Of a DNA stretch of 64,000 nucleotides, positions 17,922 through 27,384 are shown piece after piece. This DNA is from Pseudoalteromonas sp. '520P1 No. 423' (lineage in GTDB: Bacteria > Pseudomonadota > Gammaproteobacteria > Enterobacterales > Alteromonadaceae), in contig NZ_BBZB01000001.1 of the NCBI RefSeq assembly GCF_001269985.1, positions 3,658,001 through 3,722,000 on the forward strand, written 5' to 3'. Numbering within the stretch: position 1 is the stretch's first letter; each line of letters opens with the position of its first letter. The position numbers and the translations under genes were made by a program. The notes beneath the pieces were generated by a model. It was not told the DNA's origin and made no database searches. It saw only the letters and a list, made by a program, of their open reading frames with translations.

Positions 17922-19109
17922 ATGGCAAAACATTTTTTTACTTCTGAATCAGTATCAGAAGGTCATCCGGATAAAATTGCAGATCAAATCTCTGATGCTG
18001 TATTAGATGCCATCATTGCTAAAGATAAGCATGCGAGAGTTGCCTGTGAAACTATGGTAAAAACGGGTGTTGCGATTATCTCTGGTGAAGTATCAACTAA
18101 TGCTTGGGTTGATTTAGAAAAACTTACACGTAACGTGATCAGTGAAATTGGCTATACATCTTCTGATGTAGGTTTTGATGGCGAAACATGTGGCATCATG
18201 AATTTAATTGGTCAACAGTCTCCAGAAATCGCACAAGGTGTTGATCGTTCAAAACCTGAAGAGCAAGGCGCTGGTGACCAAGGTTTAATGTTTGGTTATG
18301 CAACAAATGAAACACCAACATTAATGCCAGCACCACTTTATTACTCTCATCGTTTAGTTGAACGTCAAGCTGAAGCGCGTAAATCAGGTGTTTTACCTTG
18401 GTTACGTCCAGATGCTAAGTCTCAAGTGACTTTTGTTTATGAAGATAACAAACCAGTAGCAATTGATACTGTTGTTTTATCTACGCAACATAACCCTGAT
18501 ATTAAACAAGAAGATTTAGTTAATGCGGTAATGGAAAATATTATTAAACATGTATTACCAGCTGAACTATTAACTGAAGATACTAAATATCACATCAATC
18601 CAACGGGCCGTTTTGTAATTGGTGGTCCGGTAGGTGACTGTGGTTTAACAGGTCGTAAAATCATTGTTGATACATACGGCGGTATGGCACGTCATGGTGG
18701 CGGAGCTTTCTCTGGTAAAGATCCATCAAAAGTTGACCGTAGTGCTGCATACGCAGGTCGTTATGTTGCAAAAAATATCGTTGCAGCTGGACTTGCTGAT
18801 CGTTGTGAGATTCAAGTGTCTTACGCAATAGGTGTTGCAGAGCCTACTTCTATCTCTGTTGATACATTTGGCACAGGTAAAGTATCTGAAGAACGTCTAG
18901 TTGAATTAGTACGTGAACACTTCGACTTACGTCCTTACGGCATCACAAAGATGTTAGATTTATTACATCCTATGTACCAACAAACTGCTGCATACGGGCA
19001 CTTCGGTCGTGAACCATATGAAATGACTGTAGGCGATGATACGTTTACAGCATTCAGCTGGGAAAAGACAGATAAAGCAGACGCATTAAAAGCATCTGCA
19101 GGTTTGTAA
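17922..19109 (+). CDS. metK: S-adenosylmethionine synthetase
   Basis: About 395 residues. It makes SAM from methionine and [14 protein letters not shown] is the N-terminal ATP and magnesium motif, [12 protein letters not shown] the flexible-loop signature, and [16 protein letters not shown] the phosphate-binding loop. The ATG at 17922 starts [10 protein letters not shown], aligned with E. coli MetK; the in-frame GTG at 17907 would add five residues. The MetJ operator upstream supports methionine-regulon control. A very long hairpin follows the gene. Confidence 0.97.
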   Translation: MAKHFFTSESVSEGHPDKIADQISDAVLDAIIAKDKHARVACETMVKTGVAIISGEVSTNAWVDLEKLTRNVISEIGYTSSDVGFDGETCGIMNLIGQQSPEIAQGVDRSKPEEQGAGDQGLMFGYATNETPTLMPAPLYYSHRLVERQAEARKSGVLPWLRPDAKSQVTFVYEDNKPVAIDTVVLSTQHNPDIKQEDLVNAVMENIIKHVLPAELLTEDTKYHINPTGRFVIGGPVGDCGLTGRKIIVDTYGGMARHGGGAFSGKDPSKVDRSAAYAGRYVAKNIVAAGLADRCEIQVSYAIGVAEPTSISVDTFGTGKVSEERLVELVREHFDLRPYGITKMLDLLHPMYQQTAAYGHFGREPYEMTVGDDTFTAFSWEKTDKADALKASAGL

Positions 19110-19172
19110 ACTAACTATTTTCAGTGTTAATTACTTTGTATTTAGTTAAGTAAATCTTCCTTTATAATATTT

Positions 19173-19227
19173 AGCTTGGTACATCCAAAAAAAACGTTGT
19201 TTTTCTTTTTTTTGGATGTACCAAGCT
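19173..19227. terminator. 22-bp perfect hairpin after metK
   Basis: The 22 bases at 19173-19194 are the exact reverse complement of 19206-19227, with an 11-nt loop; the arm begins AGCTTGGTACATCC and ends in eight A. T-rich sequence follows the plus-strand stem, so it can terminate metK. The right arm also encodes the decayed end of the acetyltransferase pseudogene on the other strand, so the left arm looks like an inverted copy of that coding end. Confidence 0.6.
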
Positions 19228-19617
19228 TTTTATAAAATGAAATAGCTGATAAATTACTTTTTGGTGTCTACCATTGAATAGTCTTTATTTTATTTTTGTA
19301 GCAAAATCTTTCAGCTGTTTCATCAGTTGTTTACCAATTCCCAAACCTCTGCTTTCTTCAATTAAATATAGACAATCTAGATATAAGTACCAATCCATAC
19401 CCTATGTTGAAAATTGTTTAAAAACCGACATATGTCCTAAAGCTTTGTCATCTGATTCAACTAAAAAGAGTGTTATTGATAATAAATCTAAATTAGCTAA
19501 TTTATTATGAGAAAATGTTATTTTTATCTCATATCCCTTAAATTCAGCATGTGATCTCATTAATTATATTAAAGATTTTTGGTATTTATTTTCAGCTAAA
19601 CGAATCTAGTATTTCAT
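19214..19617 (-). pseudogene. GNAT acetyltransferase pseudogene
   Basis: Read on the minus strand, the segment starts M-K-Y-stop-I-R-L-A-E-N, continues L-M-R-S-H-A-E-F-K-G-Y, then LFLVESDDKALGHMSV, FST-stop-GMDWYLYLDCLYL and the acetyl-CoA loop EESRGLGIGKQLM, typical GNAT motifs in order. After a frame change it ends IQW-stop-TPKSNLSAISFYKKLG, the usual C-terminal GNAT strand and helix. At least four in-frame stops, two of them explicable as CAG to TAG or similar changes, and one frameshift show it is dead. It ends inside the large hairpin after metK. Confidence 0.8.
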
Positions 19618-19684
19618 TATATTCTCTTTAAAATATAGGAGATCACTTTGCGCAACCTATTTTTGGATGCTTGTTTTGATCTAT

Positions 19685-19960
19685 TTAAGATGGTACTTCA
19701 GTGACTCTTAGGTTAACAGGGTAGCGCTCAAAGTCTTCCCAGTAATGAATACGCCCATCATTTCTTTAACTGTAAAGTCTAACGTTGCTATTTTTAAAGC
19801 GTCCTTAGAAGCACCGTTACAACCAGGGCCCCAGCAATAAACAACAAATAATGTATCTTTTGAGTACTTAGTAAAGGAATTTTGAGTGATTTGACTATGA
19901 GGGATATTAATTGCTGAGACTACATGGCTTTTATCAAATGCTTGCTCAGATCACACATCT
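19685..19960 (-). pseudogene. Rhodanese-domain pseudogene, C-terminal half
   Basis: On the minus strand the fragment reads DV-stop-SEQAFDKSHVVSAINIPHSQI, then FVVYCWGPGCNGASKDALKIA, then V-K-E-M-M-G-G and, after a one-base frameshift, RIHYWEDFERYPVNL and a stop. This is a single-domain rhodanese with the catalytic cysteine in the CWGPGCNG loop. A stop replaces arginine in DVRS. The gene is cut at its upstream end by the IS30-family element, and the missing N-terminal part is found on the far side of that element at 21052-21202. Confidence 0.82.
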
Positions 19961-21051
19961 TGGATTCAAATAATAAGTGCATAACTTGAATTGGTAGGAA
20001 AAGTGGTCAGCTGAATATATGCTTATCGCCTTTCTCCGGCAAGAGATGCAACAATGAAAACATATAAACAACCGAGCTATGAAGAAAGATGCCAGATTTA
20101 TGCTCTAAATAAAAGTCAAATGAGTCAAAATAAAATAGCAGAGCAACTTAATGTTAGCCAATCAACCATTAGTCGAGAGCTCGCTCGTAATACAGGATTA
20201 CGTGGTTACCGTATTAAGCAAGCTCAAAATTTAGCACAACAGCGCAGAGAATATGCATCTAAAGCCATTAAAATGACGCCGAAATTGATTGAACTTATCA
20301 ATTTAAAGCTAACAGAAAATGGAGTCCCGAAAAAATTTCAGGTTGGCTTAAGGTCAATGAATCAATCAATATTAGTCATGAAACTATTTATCAACATATC
20401 TGGCGGGATAAGCAACGTGGTGGTGCTTTATTCAAAGCACTACGTAGAAAAGGCAAAAGTATCAATCACGTAATAAAGATAAACAAGCTGGCCGAGGTTT
20501 TATAAAAAAAGAGAGTGAGTATTGATGAGCGACCACAAGTTGCTGATGAAAAAGTAGAATTGGCGATTGGGAAATTGATCTGGTAATTGGAAAAGGCCAT
20601 AGCGGCGCACTAGTCACTATTGTTGAACGTAAAATGCGTTTTACAGTGTCGACCAGTGTAAATAATAAGTCAGCAGAAACTGTTACAGCGGCAACGATTG
20701 CTTTATTAGAACCCTACAGAAATGTCGTTGAGACTATCACCGCAGATAATGGTAAAGAGTTCGCTTATCATGAAAAAATGACAGCAGATTTGGGTTGTGG
20801 TGTTTACTTTGCAGACCCTTATTGCTCTTGGCAACGCGGATTAAATGAAAATACTAATGGCTTATTACGACAATATTGGCCAAAATCAACAAACTTCAAA
20901 AAGATAGAAGAATCAGAAGTGAAATCTGTCATAGTAAAACTCAATGACAGACCGAGAAAAAACTTGATTACAAAAGCCCAGCTCAATTAATGACTGAACA
21001 TATGGTACCTATGGCTGTTTAGTGGTTATGCACTTCGAAATTGAATCTACC
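19961..21051 (+). mobile_element. Decayed IS30-family insertion sequence
   Basis: About 1.09 kb. The right end at 21024-21051 (GGTTATGCACTTCGAAATTG and on) is matched in inverted orientation by a degenerate left end around 19959-19986, about 20 of 28 positions. The transposase inside is broken by several frameshifts. The element separates the two halves of a rhodanese gene that read into each other once it is removed, so this is a genuine insertion. The exact left border is uncertain by a few bases and no clear target duplication is seen. Confidence 0.8.
20054..21022 (+). pseudogene. IS30-family transposase, frameshifted
   Basis: The N-terminal part reads YEERCQIYALNKSQMSQNKI and the helix-turn-helix LNVSQSTISRELARNTG, the IS30 signature. 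After a frameshift near 20320 come WSPEKISGWLKVNE and HETIYQHIWRDKQRGGALFK. A second frame gives DKQAGRGFIKKRVSIDERPQ, a third GDWEIDLVIGKGHSG with the first catalytic aspartate, TADNGKEFA with the second, and RGLNENTNGLLRQYWP with the glutamate. A fourth shift in the A-run near 20955 restores YKSPAQLMTEHM before the stop. At least four frameshifts make it inactive. Confidence 0.9.
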
Positions 21052-21202
21052 GTATTATTAAAAGATAGTTTTGATTATTACCTTTTATATCAGCATAAAC
21101 ATCAGAGCAGTCAGTATAATTTGCAAGTTTACTTGAAAAATAATTACATGCTTGTAGTTGTAGAGCTGCTTGATGATTAAATGCATTACTTTGGATAGTC
21201 AT
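21052..21202 (-). pseudogene. Rhodanese-domain pseudogene, N-terminal part
   Basis: Minus-strand ATG at 21202 opens M-T-I-Q-S-N-A-F-N-H-Q-A-A-L-Q and continues SSKLANYTDCSDVYADIKGN and NQNYLLII, reaching the IS30 right end. It joins naturally to DV(R)SEQAF at 19958, rebuilding a protein of about 140 residues with the usual rhodanese N-terminal layout. Confidence 0.75.
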
Positions 21203-21459
21203 ATTTTTTAACTTTTATGATAAACCGTAATATTTTGCCTGTTTAGATGAAACAATTTATATGGGTTTCATTGGAGTTAAAATTCATCATTATCGAAGGC
21301 TTTATTAAATAAAAATGAAGGCCGTAATGTTGTATTTGTGAAAATAAGCTCTTAACAATACTGCACATTTTTACTAATTGTGAGTTAAACTAAGTTTTGC
21401 TTTTTTTATCACCATTTTCTAGCCTAATTAAATATAGATTTAAATTGATTTATAACAAC
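21203..21459. other. Non-coding spacer
   Basis: AT-rich spacer between the rhodanese remnant and the end of manB. I see no gene, strong hairpin or repeat here. Confidence 0.5.
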
Positions 21460-22902
21460 CTATTCTAACAACGATAGCACTTCCAATAATTTTTCTTTCA
21501 TTAACCTCTCATCACCTTGAGTTTCAAGGTTCAATCTAAGTAATGATTCCGTATTGGATTTTCGAAGATTAAATCTCCAAGTTCCCATATCAACGCTGAT
21601 CCCATCGGTATAGTCAATGTTGATAGCCTCTTTTTTATATGCTGTTAGCACTTTTTCTATTACAAAATCTGCATCTGAAACTTTTCTATTTATTTCGCCA
21701 GGTGATGGATATGCTGAGACTCTATTTTTGACTAAATTAGATAAAGAAGACTCTTTAACACAAAGAAGTTCTGCAACTAATAACCAAGGGATCATGCCTG
21801 AATCACAATATGAAAAATCTCTGAAATAATGGTGAGCACTCATTTCACCACCATAGATAGCATCTTCAGAACGCATTCTTTCCTTTATAAATGCATGACC
21901 TGTTTTACTTTGAATGGCTTGACCACCAGCTTTATTGACAAGATCTATGGTATTCCAACTTAAACGAGGATCATAAATTATCTTTTCACCAGGATTTTTT
22001 TGTAAAAAAGCTTCAGCTAAAAGGCCTACAATATAATAGCCTTCAATAAAGTCGCCATTCTCATCAAATAAGAAGCATCGATCAAAATCGCCATCCCAAG
22101 CAATACCCATATCTGCTTTATGCTCAATAACAGCATCAATAGTCTCTTGCCTGTTCTCTGGCAATAACGGGTTTGGAATACCATTAGGGAAATTCCCATC
22201 TGCTAAATGATTTATTTTTATAAACTCAATAGGTACATTTAATTTTTTAAATTCAACTTCCAATGAATCAATTACATGACCTGCAGCACCATTGCCTGAA
22301 TTTACAACTAATTTAAGCGGTTTTATATTTTGAAGATCTACATAGGTTAATAAGTGCTTTACATATTGCTCTAAAGTAGAGGTACTCTTGATTGTGCCTC
22401 TTACAATTGTTTTTTCTTTAAAGTCTTGTGTCTCAGCCAAAACTTTAATATCAAATAGCCCTGTATCACCGCTGATGGGTTGAGCTTGAGCTTTAACAAG
22501 CTTCATACCATTAAAATTCATTGGGTTATGACTTGCCGTTACTTCTATACCACCATCTACTTTTAAATGAGATGTTGCAAAGTAGATTTCTTCAGTTCCT
22601 GTCATTCCAAGATCTAAAACATTAACCCCAGCATCCATTAAACCGTTTGCTAAAGATAACTTCAACTCATTAGAAGTAAGCCTAACATCAGCACCAACAA
22701 CTACTGATTTAGGGGATAAAATATCTCCATATGCGCGCCCAATACGATAAGCGATATCCGCATTTAACTCTTTACCTATCTCACCTCTTATATCGTAAGC
22801 TTTAAAACAAGTTAACTTTTTAGACTCTACAACTGAGTTTGAGTTAATGTTTGCTCTTTTCTCATCTAATATTGCGTTATATGAATTTGATCCCTTTGAC
22901 AT
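21460..22902 (-). CDS. manB: Phosphomannomutase
   Basis: 480 residues of the alpha-D-phosphohexomutase family. It converts mannose 6-phosphate to mannose 1-phosphate for GDP-mannose. [13 protein letters not shown] holds the phosphoserine loop and [14 protein letters not shown] the metal-binding aspartates. [14 protein letters not shown] matches the start of E. coli CpsG (ManB). The protein has about 28 extra N-terminal residues before that point; AAGG 7 nt before the ATG at 22902 supports the longer start. It lies 39 bp after manC on the same strand. No other polysaccharide genes flank the pair, and an IS30 decay zone lies beyond. Confidence 0.92.
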   Translation of the reverse strand: MSKGSNSYNAILDEKRANINSNSVVESKKLTCFKAYDIRGEIGKELNADIAYRIGRAYGDILSPKSVVVGADVRLTSNELKLSLANGLMDAGVNVLDLGMTGTEEIYFATSHLKVDGGIEVTASHNPMNFNGMKLVKAQAQPISGDTGLFDIKVLAETQDFKEKTIVRGTIKSTSTLEQYVKHLLTYVDLQNIKPLKLVVNSGNGAAGHVIDSLEVEFKKLNVPIEFIKINHLADGNFPNGIPNPLLPENRQETIDAVIEHKADMGIAWDGDFDRCFLFDENGDFIEGYYIVGLLAEAFLQKNPGEKIIYDPRLSWNTIDLVNKAGGQAIQSKTGHAFIKERMRSEDAIYGGEMSAHHYFRDFSYCDSGMIPWLLVAELLCVKESSLSNLVKNRVSAYPSPGEINRKVSDADFVIEKVLTAYKKEAINIDYTDGISVDMGTWRFNLRKSNTESLLRLNLETQGDERLMKEKLLEVLSLLE

Positions 22903-22941
22903 TTATAAACCTTAAAAATCAAATTATTTAAATTAGTAGAC

Positions 22942-24384
22942 TTAACTACGACCGTATTTATCTTTAAACCTTACAATATCATCCTCACCTAAATATGAGC
23001 CTGATTGCACTTCTATCAATTCAAGCGGAATAACACCTGGATTTTCTAACGCATGGACAACACCGATAGGAATATAAGTTGATTGATTCTCAGTTAATAA
23101 TATTTCATTATCACCATTAGTGATTTTTGCAGTTCCAGACACAACAACCCAATGCTCAGCTCTATGATGATGCATTTGAACTGATAATTTTGCGCCTGGC
23201 TTAACTGTTATACGCTTTACTTGAAATCTTTCTCCGTTATCAAGAGAGTCATATTTCCCCCAAGGCCTATATACTTTACGGTGAAAAGTAGCTTCGCTTC
23301 GCACTTCTTTCTTCAACTCATTTACAATGGATTTAATTTCTTGTGCCTTATCTTTATGGGCAACTAAGACTGCATCTTTTGTATTTACAATAACTAAATC
23401 ATCAACCCCAACTAAAGCAACAAGCTTATCATCACTCATAACTAATGAGTTCTGAGTATCGGTAGCCTTAATATCACCTCTGAAAACATTGCCATTATTG
23501 TCTTTCTCAGACACTTGCCATAAAGCGGAGAAACCACCGATATCATTCCAACCAGCATCCATAGGCACAACAACTGCATCAGTACTACCCACTTGTTGGC
23601 AAATAGGCTCCATAACTGCGTAATCAATAGATTCATCTGGACATGCTAAAAATGCTGATTTATTTATTCGAATAAAATCATTATCCACATCCTGTTGCTG
23701 CATTGATTTTTCACATGCTTCATATATATCAGGACGAAACTGTTTTAATACTGCCAAATAACGGCTTGCTTTAAACATAAACATACCGCTATTCCAATAA
23801 AATTCTCCAGAATGCACATAAGACTGAGCAGTTTCTAGATCTGGTTTTTCAACAAAGCTTGAAACTCTATAAGCAGAACCTAATTGATTTTTAACCATTT
23901 CTCCACGCTTTACGTAGCCATAGCCAGTCTCAGGTGTTTTTGCAACAATGCCAAAAGTAACAAGTTTATCATCTTGGGCATGAAAATAAGCTTGTTTAAT
24001 CGATTTTTGAAATTTATATTTATTTTCTATTACATGATCTGCAGCTAAAACAAGCAAAATTGGCTCATCTTTATCTTGAATATTTTCTAATGCTTTAAAT
24101 GCAGCCAGAGCAATAGCTGGTGCAGTACTTCTCGCTTCGGGCTCTAAAAATATACCGCTATGTTTCACACCTAGCTGCCGAATTTGCTCTGCTGCTATAA
24201 ATCTATGCTCTTCATTACAAATAAGCATACTAGGTTGATTATTTAAACCTTCTAAACGGGATATAGTCTGCTGAAGCATTGTTTGCTCACCATAAAGTGA
24301 TAAAAATTGCTTTGGGTAATTCCCTCTTGATAATGGCCATAACCGAGTACCAGAACCACCAGCCATAATTACGGGTAAGATCAT
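22942..24384 (-). CDS. manC: Mannose-1-P guanylyltransferase / mannose-6-P isomerase
   Basis: 480 residues in two domains. The N-terminal nucleotidyltransferase has [14 protein letters not shown] and FVEKPD; the C-terminal cupin isomerase has the metal-binding [11 protein letters not shown]. It makes GDP-mannose from mannose 1-phosphate and GTP, and can supply mannose 6-phosphate from fructose 6-phosphate. Length is that of bifunctional ManC/CpsB. It is the first gene of a two-gene unit with manB, with a 335-bp leader that contains an inverted repeat at 24474-24506. Confidence 0.95.
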   Translation of the reverse strand: MILPVIMAGGSGTRLWPLSRGNYPKQFLSLYGEQTMLQQTISRLEGLNNQPSMLICNEEHRFIAAEQIRQLGVKHSGIFLEPEARSTAPAIALAAFKALENIQDKDEPILLVLAADHVIENKYKFQKSIKQAYFHAQDDKLVTFGIVAKTPETGYGYVKRGEMVKNQLGSAYRVSSFVEKPDLETAQSYVHSGEFYWNSGMFMFKASRYLAVLKQFRPDIYEACEKSMQQQDVDNDFIRINKSAFLACPDESIDYAVMEPICQQVGSTDAVVVPMDAGWNDIGGFSALWQVSEKDNNGNVFRGDIKATDTQNSLVMSDDKLVALVGVDDLVIVNTKDAVLVAHKDKAQEIKSIVNELKKEVRSEATFHRKVYRPWGKYDSLDNGERFQVKRITVKPGAKLSVQMHHHRAEHWVVVSGTAKITNGDNEILLTENQSTYIPIGVVHALENPGVIPLELIEVQSGSYLGEDDIVRFKDKYGRS

Positions 24385-24473
24385 AATAAAAATTCCTTTG
24401 TATTACTCATCATTATTTTTAACTGTTCGTGCCAATGACTTGCAGGGTAAATTTGATGTAATTGTATAGAATC

Positions 24474-24506
24474 AAGAAAGATAAATTGTGGTCTTTTATC
24501 TTTCTT
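24474..24506. repeat. Inverted repeat upstream of manC
   Basis: AAGAAAGATAAA (24474-24485) is the exact complement of TTTATCTTTCTT (24495-24506) across a 9-nt loop. It is in the 335-bp region between manC and the cpxP-like gene. The rest of that region is AT-rich; no JUMPstart-type element was seen. Confidence 0.4.
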
Positions 24507-24675
24507 TAATAAAATTAAGTTTTCTTTAAACTTTTATTAGTATATTGAATTACCTTCTTAATGTGTCAAGATACTTAACAAAACTTAGTATTAATAAAAA
24601 TAGTTAGAGACTAGTATGTTTGGTAAGCACTTTTCCTCGTATTTGTTATTGCATTCTATTTATCTAGAAGCATAA

Positions 24676-24706
24676 TAAAAACAAGCCTGCATTTAACATT
24701 CAGGCT
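24676..24706 (-). terminator. Terminator of the Spy/CpxP-like gene
   Basis: AGCCTG (24684-24689) pairs with CAGGCT (24701-24706), extended by weaker pairs; on the minus strand a U-rich run follows (TTGTTTTTATT). It lies 14 bp past the gene's stop. Confidence 0.75.
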
Positions 24707-24719
24707 AAATAAATCTTAA

Positions 24720-25160
24720 TTATTTTGACAATTTTTTACGCATTTTATTTTTTCTGTGTTTCATCATTTTTTGCAGCTTTTCTTGTTGATCTTCATCTAA
24801 TATATTCCAGATTTGATGTTTACCTCTGGCTTTAATAACAGATATTTCTAATTTGCTATCTTGATTACTGAGGAAAAAGTCACGAAAAGCTTGCTCATCA
24901 AATGTTTCGCTGTGTATTAATGCTTTAGTTTGCTGACGAGTCTCTTTACCAGCTTCTTTATATTGCTCTAAAGCCGACTTTTGTTGCTCTATAATTGATT
25001 TAATTTGTGATTGCTGTGCATCTGTTAAAGATAAAAACGATTTTGCACGATCAGATAACAACATGCGTTCAGGTGACATACCGGGTTTAGCAATAACTGA
25101 AAGACTGCTAAGTGAAGCCACTGATAATGCAGCGATTAAAAATACATTTGAGAATTTCAT
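24720..25160 (-). CDS. Spy/CpxP-family periplasmic protein
   Basis: About 146 residues. A signal peptide of about 24 residues ends at VIA-KPG. The mature part is basic and helical with two LTxxQ-type repeats, LSLTDAQQSQIKSI and ILDEDQQEKLQKM, the hallmark of CpxP and Spy. Such proteins chaperone envelope proteins, and CpxP also damps the CpxA kinase. AGGAAGG 6 nt before the ATG at 25160 decides the start over longer frames. It is divergent from cpxRA, the classical cpxP position, which favours CpxP over Spy. Confidence 0.85.
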   Translation of the reverse strand: MKFSNVFLIAALSVASLSSLSVIAKPGMSPERMLLSDRAKSFLSLTDAQQSQIKSIIEQQKSALEQYKEAGKETRQQTKALIHSETFDEQAFRDFFLSNQDSKLEISVIKARGKHQIWNILDEDQQEKLQKMMKHRKNKMRKKLSK

Positions 25161-25215
25161 AATTAACCTTCCTATTAGTTGGGGAACGATTAAAAGTATA
25201 ATCACTGTAATGAAA

Positions 25216-25247
25216 AGTAACGCAAACGTAAGTAAAGATTGTGTAAA
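25216..25247. promoter_or_regulatory. CpxR binding region between cpxP and cpxR
   Basis: GTAAA at 25232-25236 and GTAAA at 25243-25247 are separated by 6 bases, close to the CpxR consensus GTAAA-N5-GTAAA. Just before them, GTAAC and GTAAG are spaced the same way. The site could serve both divergent genes. Confidence 0.6.
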
Positions 25248-25306
25248 GATAAACAGCCTTACCTAAAAAACGGTATGATTATATAAAAGAAGTTTAGGAT
25301 AATTTA

Positions 25307-25990
25307 ATGCAAATCTTATTAATTGATGATGATATTGAACTATGTGATCTTTTAAGTGAATACTTAGGGGTACATGGCTTTGATATTGTAACTGAAAATG
25401 ATGGAAAAGCCGGTTTAGAACGTGCTTTAAAAGATGATTTTGCACTCATTTTATTAGATGTAATGTTACCAAAACTTGATGGTTTTGAAGTACTAAAGCA
25501 GTTTAGGCAAAAAAAATTGACTCCTTTAATTATGCTGACCGCACGTGGTGAAGATTTTGACCGTATTTTTGGTTTAGAACTCGGTGCGGATGATTACTTA
25601 GCTAAACCATTTAACCACAGAGAATTACTTGCACGTGTAAAAGCTATCACTCGAAGAATCGATCATATAAATAGCTTAAATAAAACACCAAGTCTTAATA
25701 TGAATAGTATTAGAGTTTGCCCAAAGAGCCGTGAAGTCTTTGCTAATGAAAATGTACTCATGCTAACAGGTACTGAGTATGAAATTTTATTACTACTTAT
25801 AAAAAATGCCAATGATATCATCAGTAAAGATGATATCAGTAACCAAGTTTTGGGTCGTAGACTCGTGGCTTTTGATCGCTCTATAGATATGCATGTGAGT
25901 AATATTAGAAAAAAAATCGCTGAGCATAGCCAAGGTGAAAAGATAAAAACGGTCAGAGGCTCTGGCTATATCTTTTTATCAGGGGAGTAA
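25307..25990 (+). CDS. cpxR: Envelope-stress response regulator CpxR
   Basis: 227 residues. The receiver domain has LIDDDIELCDLL, the phosphoacceptor in LILLDVMLPKLDG, the switch residue in MLTARGED and lysine in LAKPFNHRE. The OmpR-type winged helix at about 130-227 ends in SIDMHVSNIRKKI and VRGSGYIF. CpxR activates genes for periplasmic folding and proteolysis. cpxA follows 2 bp later with a good ribosome binding site (AGGGGAG). The divergent cpxP-like gene confirms the assignment. Confidence 0.93.
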   Translation: MQILLIDDDIELCDLLSEYLGVHGFDIVTENDGKAGLERALKDDFALILLDVMLPKLDGFEVLKQFRQKKLTPLIMLTARGEDFDRIFGLELGADDYLAKPFNHRELLARVKAITRRIDHINSLNKTPSLNMNSIRVCPKSREVFANENVLMLTGTEYEILLLLIKNANDIISKDDISNQVLGRRLVAFDRSIDMHVSNIRKKIAEHSQGEKIKTVRGSGYIFLSGE

Positions 25991-25992
25991 AA

Positions 25993-27384
25993 ATGAAAAT
26001 CTCCTCAATTGATCCTAGACGGTATTTATTTTTTAAAATATTTTTATGGTTTTGGTTAACTTTAGTCGCTACTGTTAGTTTATTAATTTTCTTAAGTAAT
26101 ATTGTAATTAACGATATTGCTTATGAACCCCTAAAAGGCCCTAAGCTAAAAAATTTACAGCATATTGCGCACAATATTGAACGCATGTCTAAAAAACGAG
26201 ATACAGATATCCAAAAAATTGCAGATCATCCAAGAATAAAAAGATACCGCAGTTTATATTTTAAAGCTGAAAATCCTGAGAATAGCTTTTTGAACCGTAA
26301 AGAAGTAAAAGGGTTTGATGCTAGTTTACTTAGCTTTAGCAAAGACTTGCAACCTCAAGCTATTTTCGCCAAAGAGTTTCACGCTTTTGGGCCTATTAAA
26401 GTGGAAATAAAAGAAGGTTTATACTGGGTTTATGAAGTAAAACCTAATGGCAGGCAAAGTTTAGGAATTAAGCTGAAATTAATGCCAACTTGGCAAAAGT
26501 TAGCTGTATCTATAATCGCATCACTAGGCTTAAGTTTACTATTTAGTCGTACCTTAATTAGGCCTATTAACTCATTAAAAAATGCCGCATTTGCATTAGC
26601 TGATGGCAAGTTAAAAACACGTATAAAGGTAAAGCCAAACCGTAATGATGAATTAGCACAACTGACCAATGACTTTAATAAAATGGCTGAAAATTTAGAG
26701 AAACTCATGACAAGTCAAAAAAGGTTATTAGCGGATATATCCCACGAATTAAGATCTCCCTTAACTCGCTTGCAAATGGCTGCGGGTTTAGCGCAAATGC
26801 AACAAGACTCAAAAGAGAGTAACTATCTCTCCCGCATAGAAAAAGAAGCTAATACACTAGATGAAATGATAGGCGATGTTTTAAAGCTATCAAGATTAGA
26901 AGCCCAAAGCCAAATGCTAAATAAAGAACAACAGCCCTTTAATTTAGTATTAAAACCAGTTTTATCCGATGCTAAATTTGAAGCTAAGCAGAATAATAAG
27001 TCACTTAACATTATTGGTGAACAAAATAGTGAATTTTCATTTGATGGTCAAATTCTTTCAAGTGCTCTAGATAATGTATTAAGAAATGCAATTAAATACG
27101 CAAATAACGAGATCACTGTTAAGTTAAAACAAACTAAAGATGACATTGAAATTACGATATCTGATGATGGACCAGGCGTACCGGAAGCGGATTTAAATAA
27201 TTTATTTGAACCTTTTTTTAGGGTTTCACAATCAAGACAGCGAAACTCTGGCGGTACAGGCTTAGGTTTGGCAATTTGTAAACATGCTATTTTAGCCCAT
27301 AACGGCTGCATAAAATTGCACAACCAAAAAGATTCAGGGTTATCTGCCATAATAAAATTACCAACAAACACTGAAGGGGTTTAA
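25993..27384 (+). CDS. cpxA: Envelope-stress sensor kinase CpxA
   Basis: 463 residues. Two membrane segments at about 13-37 and 165-185 enclose a periplasmic sensor domain, followed by a HAMP domain (RPINSLKNAAFALADGKL). The kinase has ADISHELRSPLTRLQMA as H box, NVLRNAIKYA as N box, and SDDGPGVP and GTGLGLAI as G boxes. It senses misfolded envelope proteins and phosphorylates CpxR. Its stop overlaps the next start (TAATG), so the lipase-like gene downstream is translationally coupled. Confidence 0.92.
   Translation: MKISSIDPRRYLFFKIFLWFWLTLVATVSLLIFLSNIVINDIAYEPLKGPKLKNLQHIAHNIERMSKKRDTDIQKIADHPRIKRYRSLYFKAENPENSFLNRKEVKGFDASLLSFSKDLQPQAIFAKEFHAFGPIKVEIKEGLYWVYEVKPNGRQSLGIKLKLMPTWQKLAVSIIASLGLSLLFSRTLIRPINSLKNAAFALADGKLKTRIKVKPNRNDELAQLTNDFNKMAENLEKLMTSQKRLLADISHELRSPLTRLQMAAGLAQMQQDSKESNYLSRIEKEANTLDEMIGDVLKLSRLEAQSQMLNKEQQPFNLVLKPVLSDAKFEAKQNNKSLNIIGEQNSEFSFDGQILSSALDNVLRNAIKYANNEITVKLKQTKDDIEITISDDGPGVPEADLNNLFEPFFRVSQSRQRNSGGTGLGLAICKHAILAHNGCIKLHNQKDSGLSAIIKLPTNTEGV

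Noticed and set aside
19274..19510. Plus-strand 78-codon open frame
   Set aside because: The opposite strand carries clear GNAT motifs in order, so this frame is antisense to a pseudogene.
24385..24719. JUMPstart/ops element before manC
   Set aside because: The GGCGGTAG core was not found on either strand.
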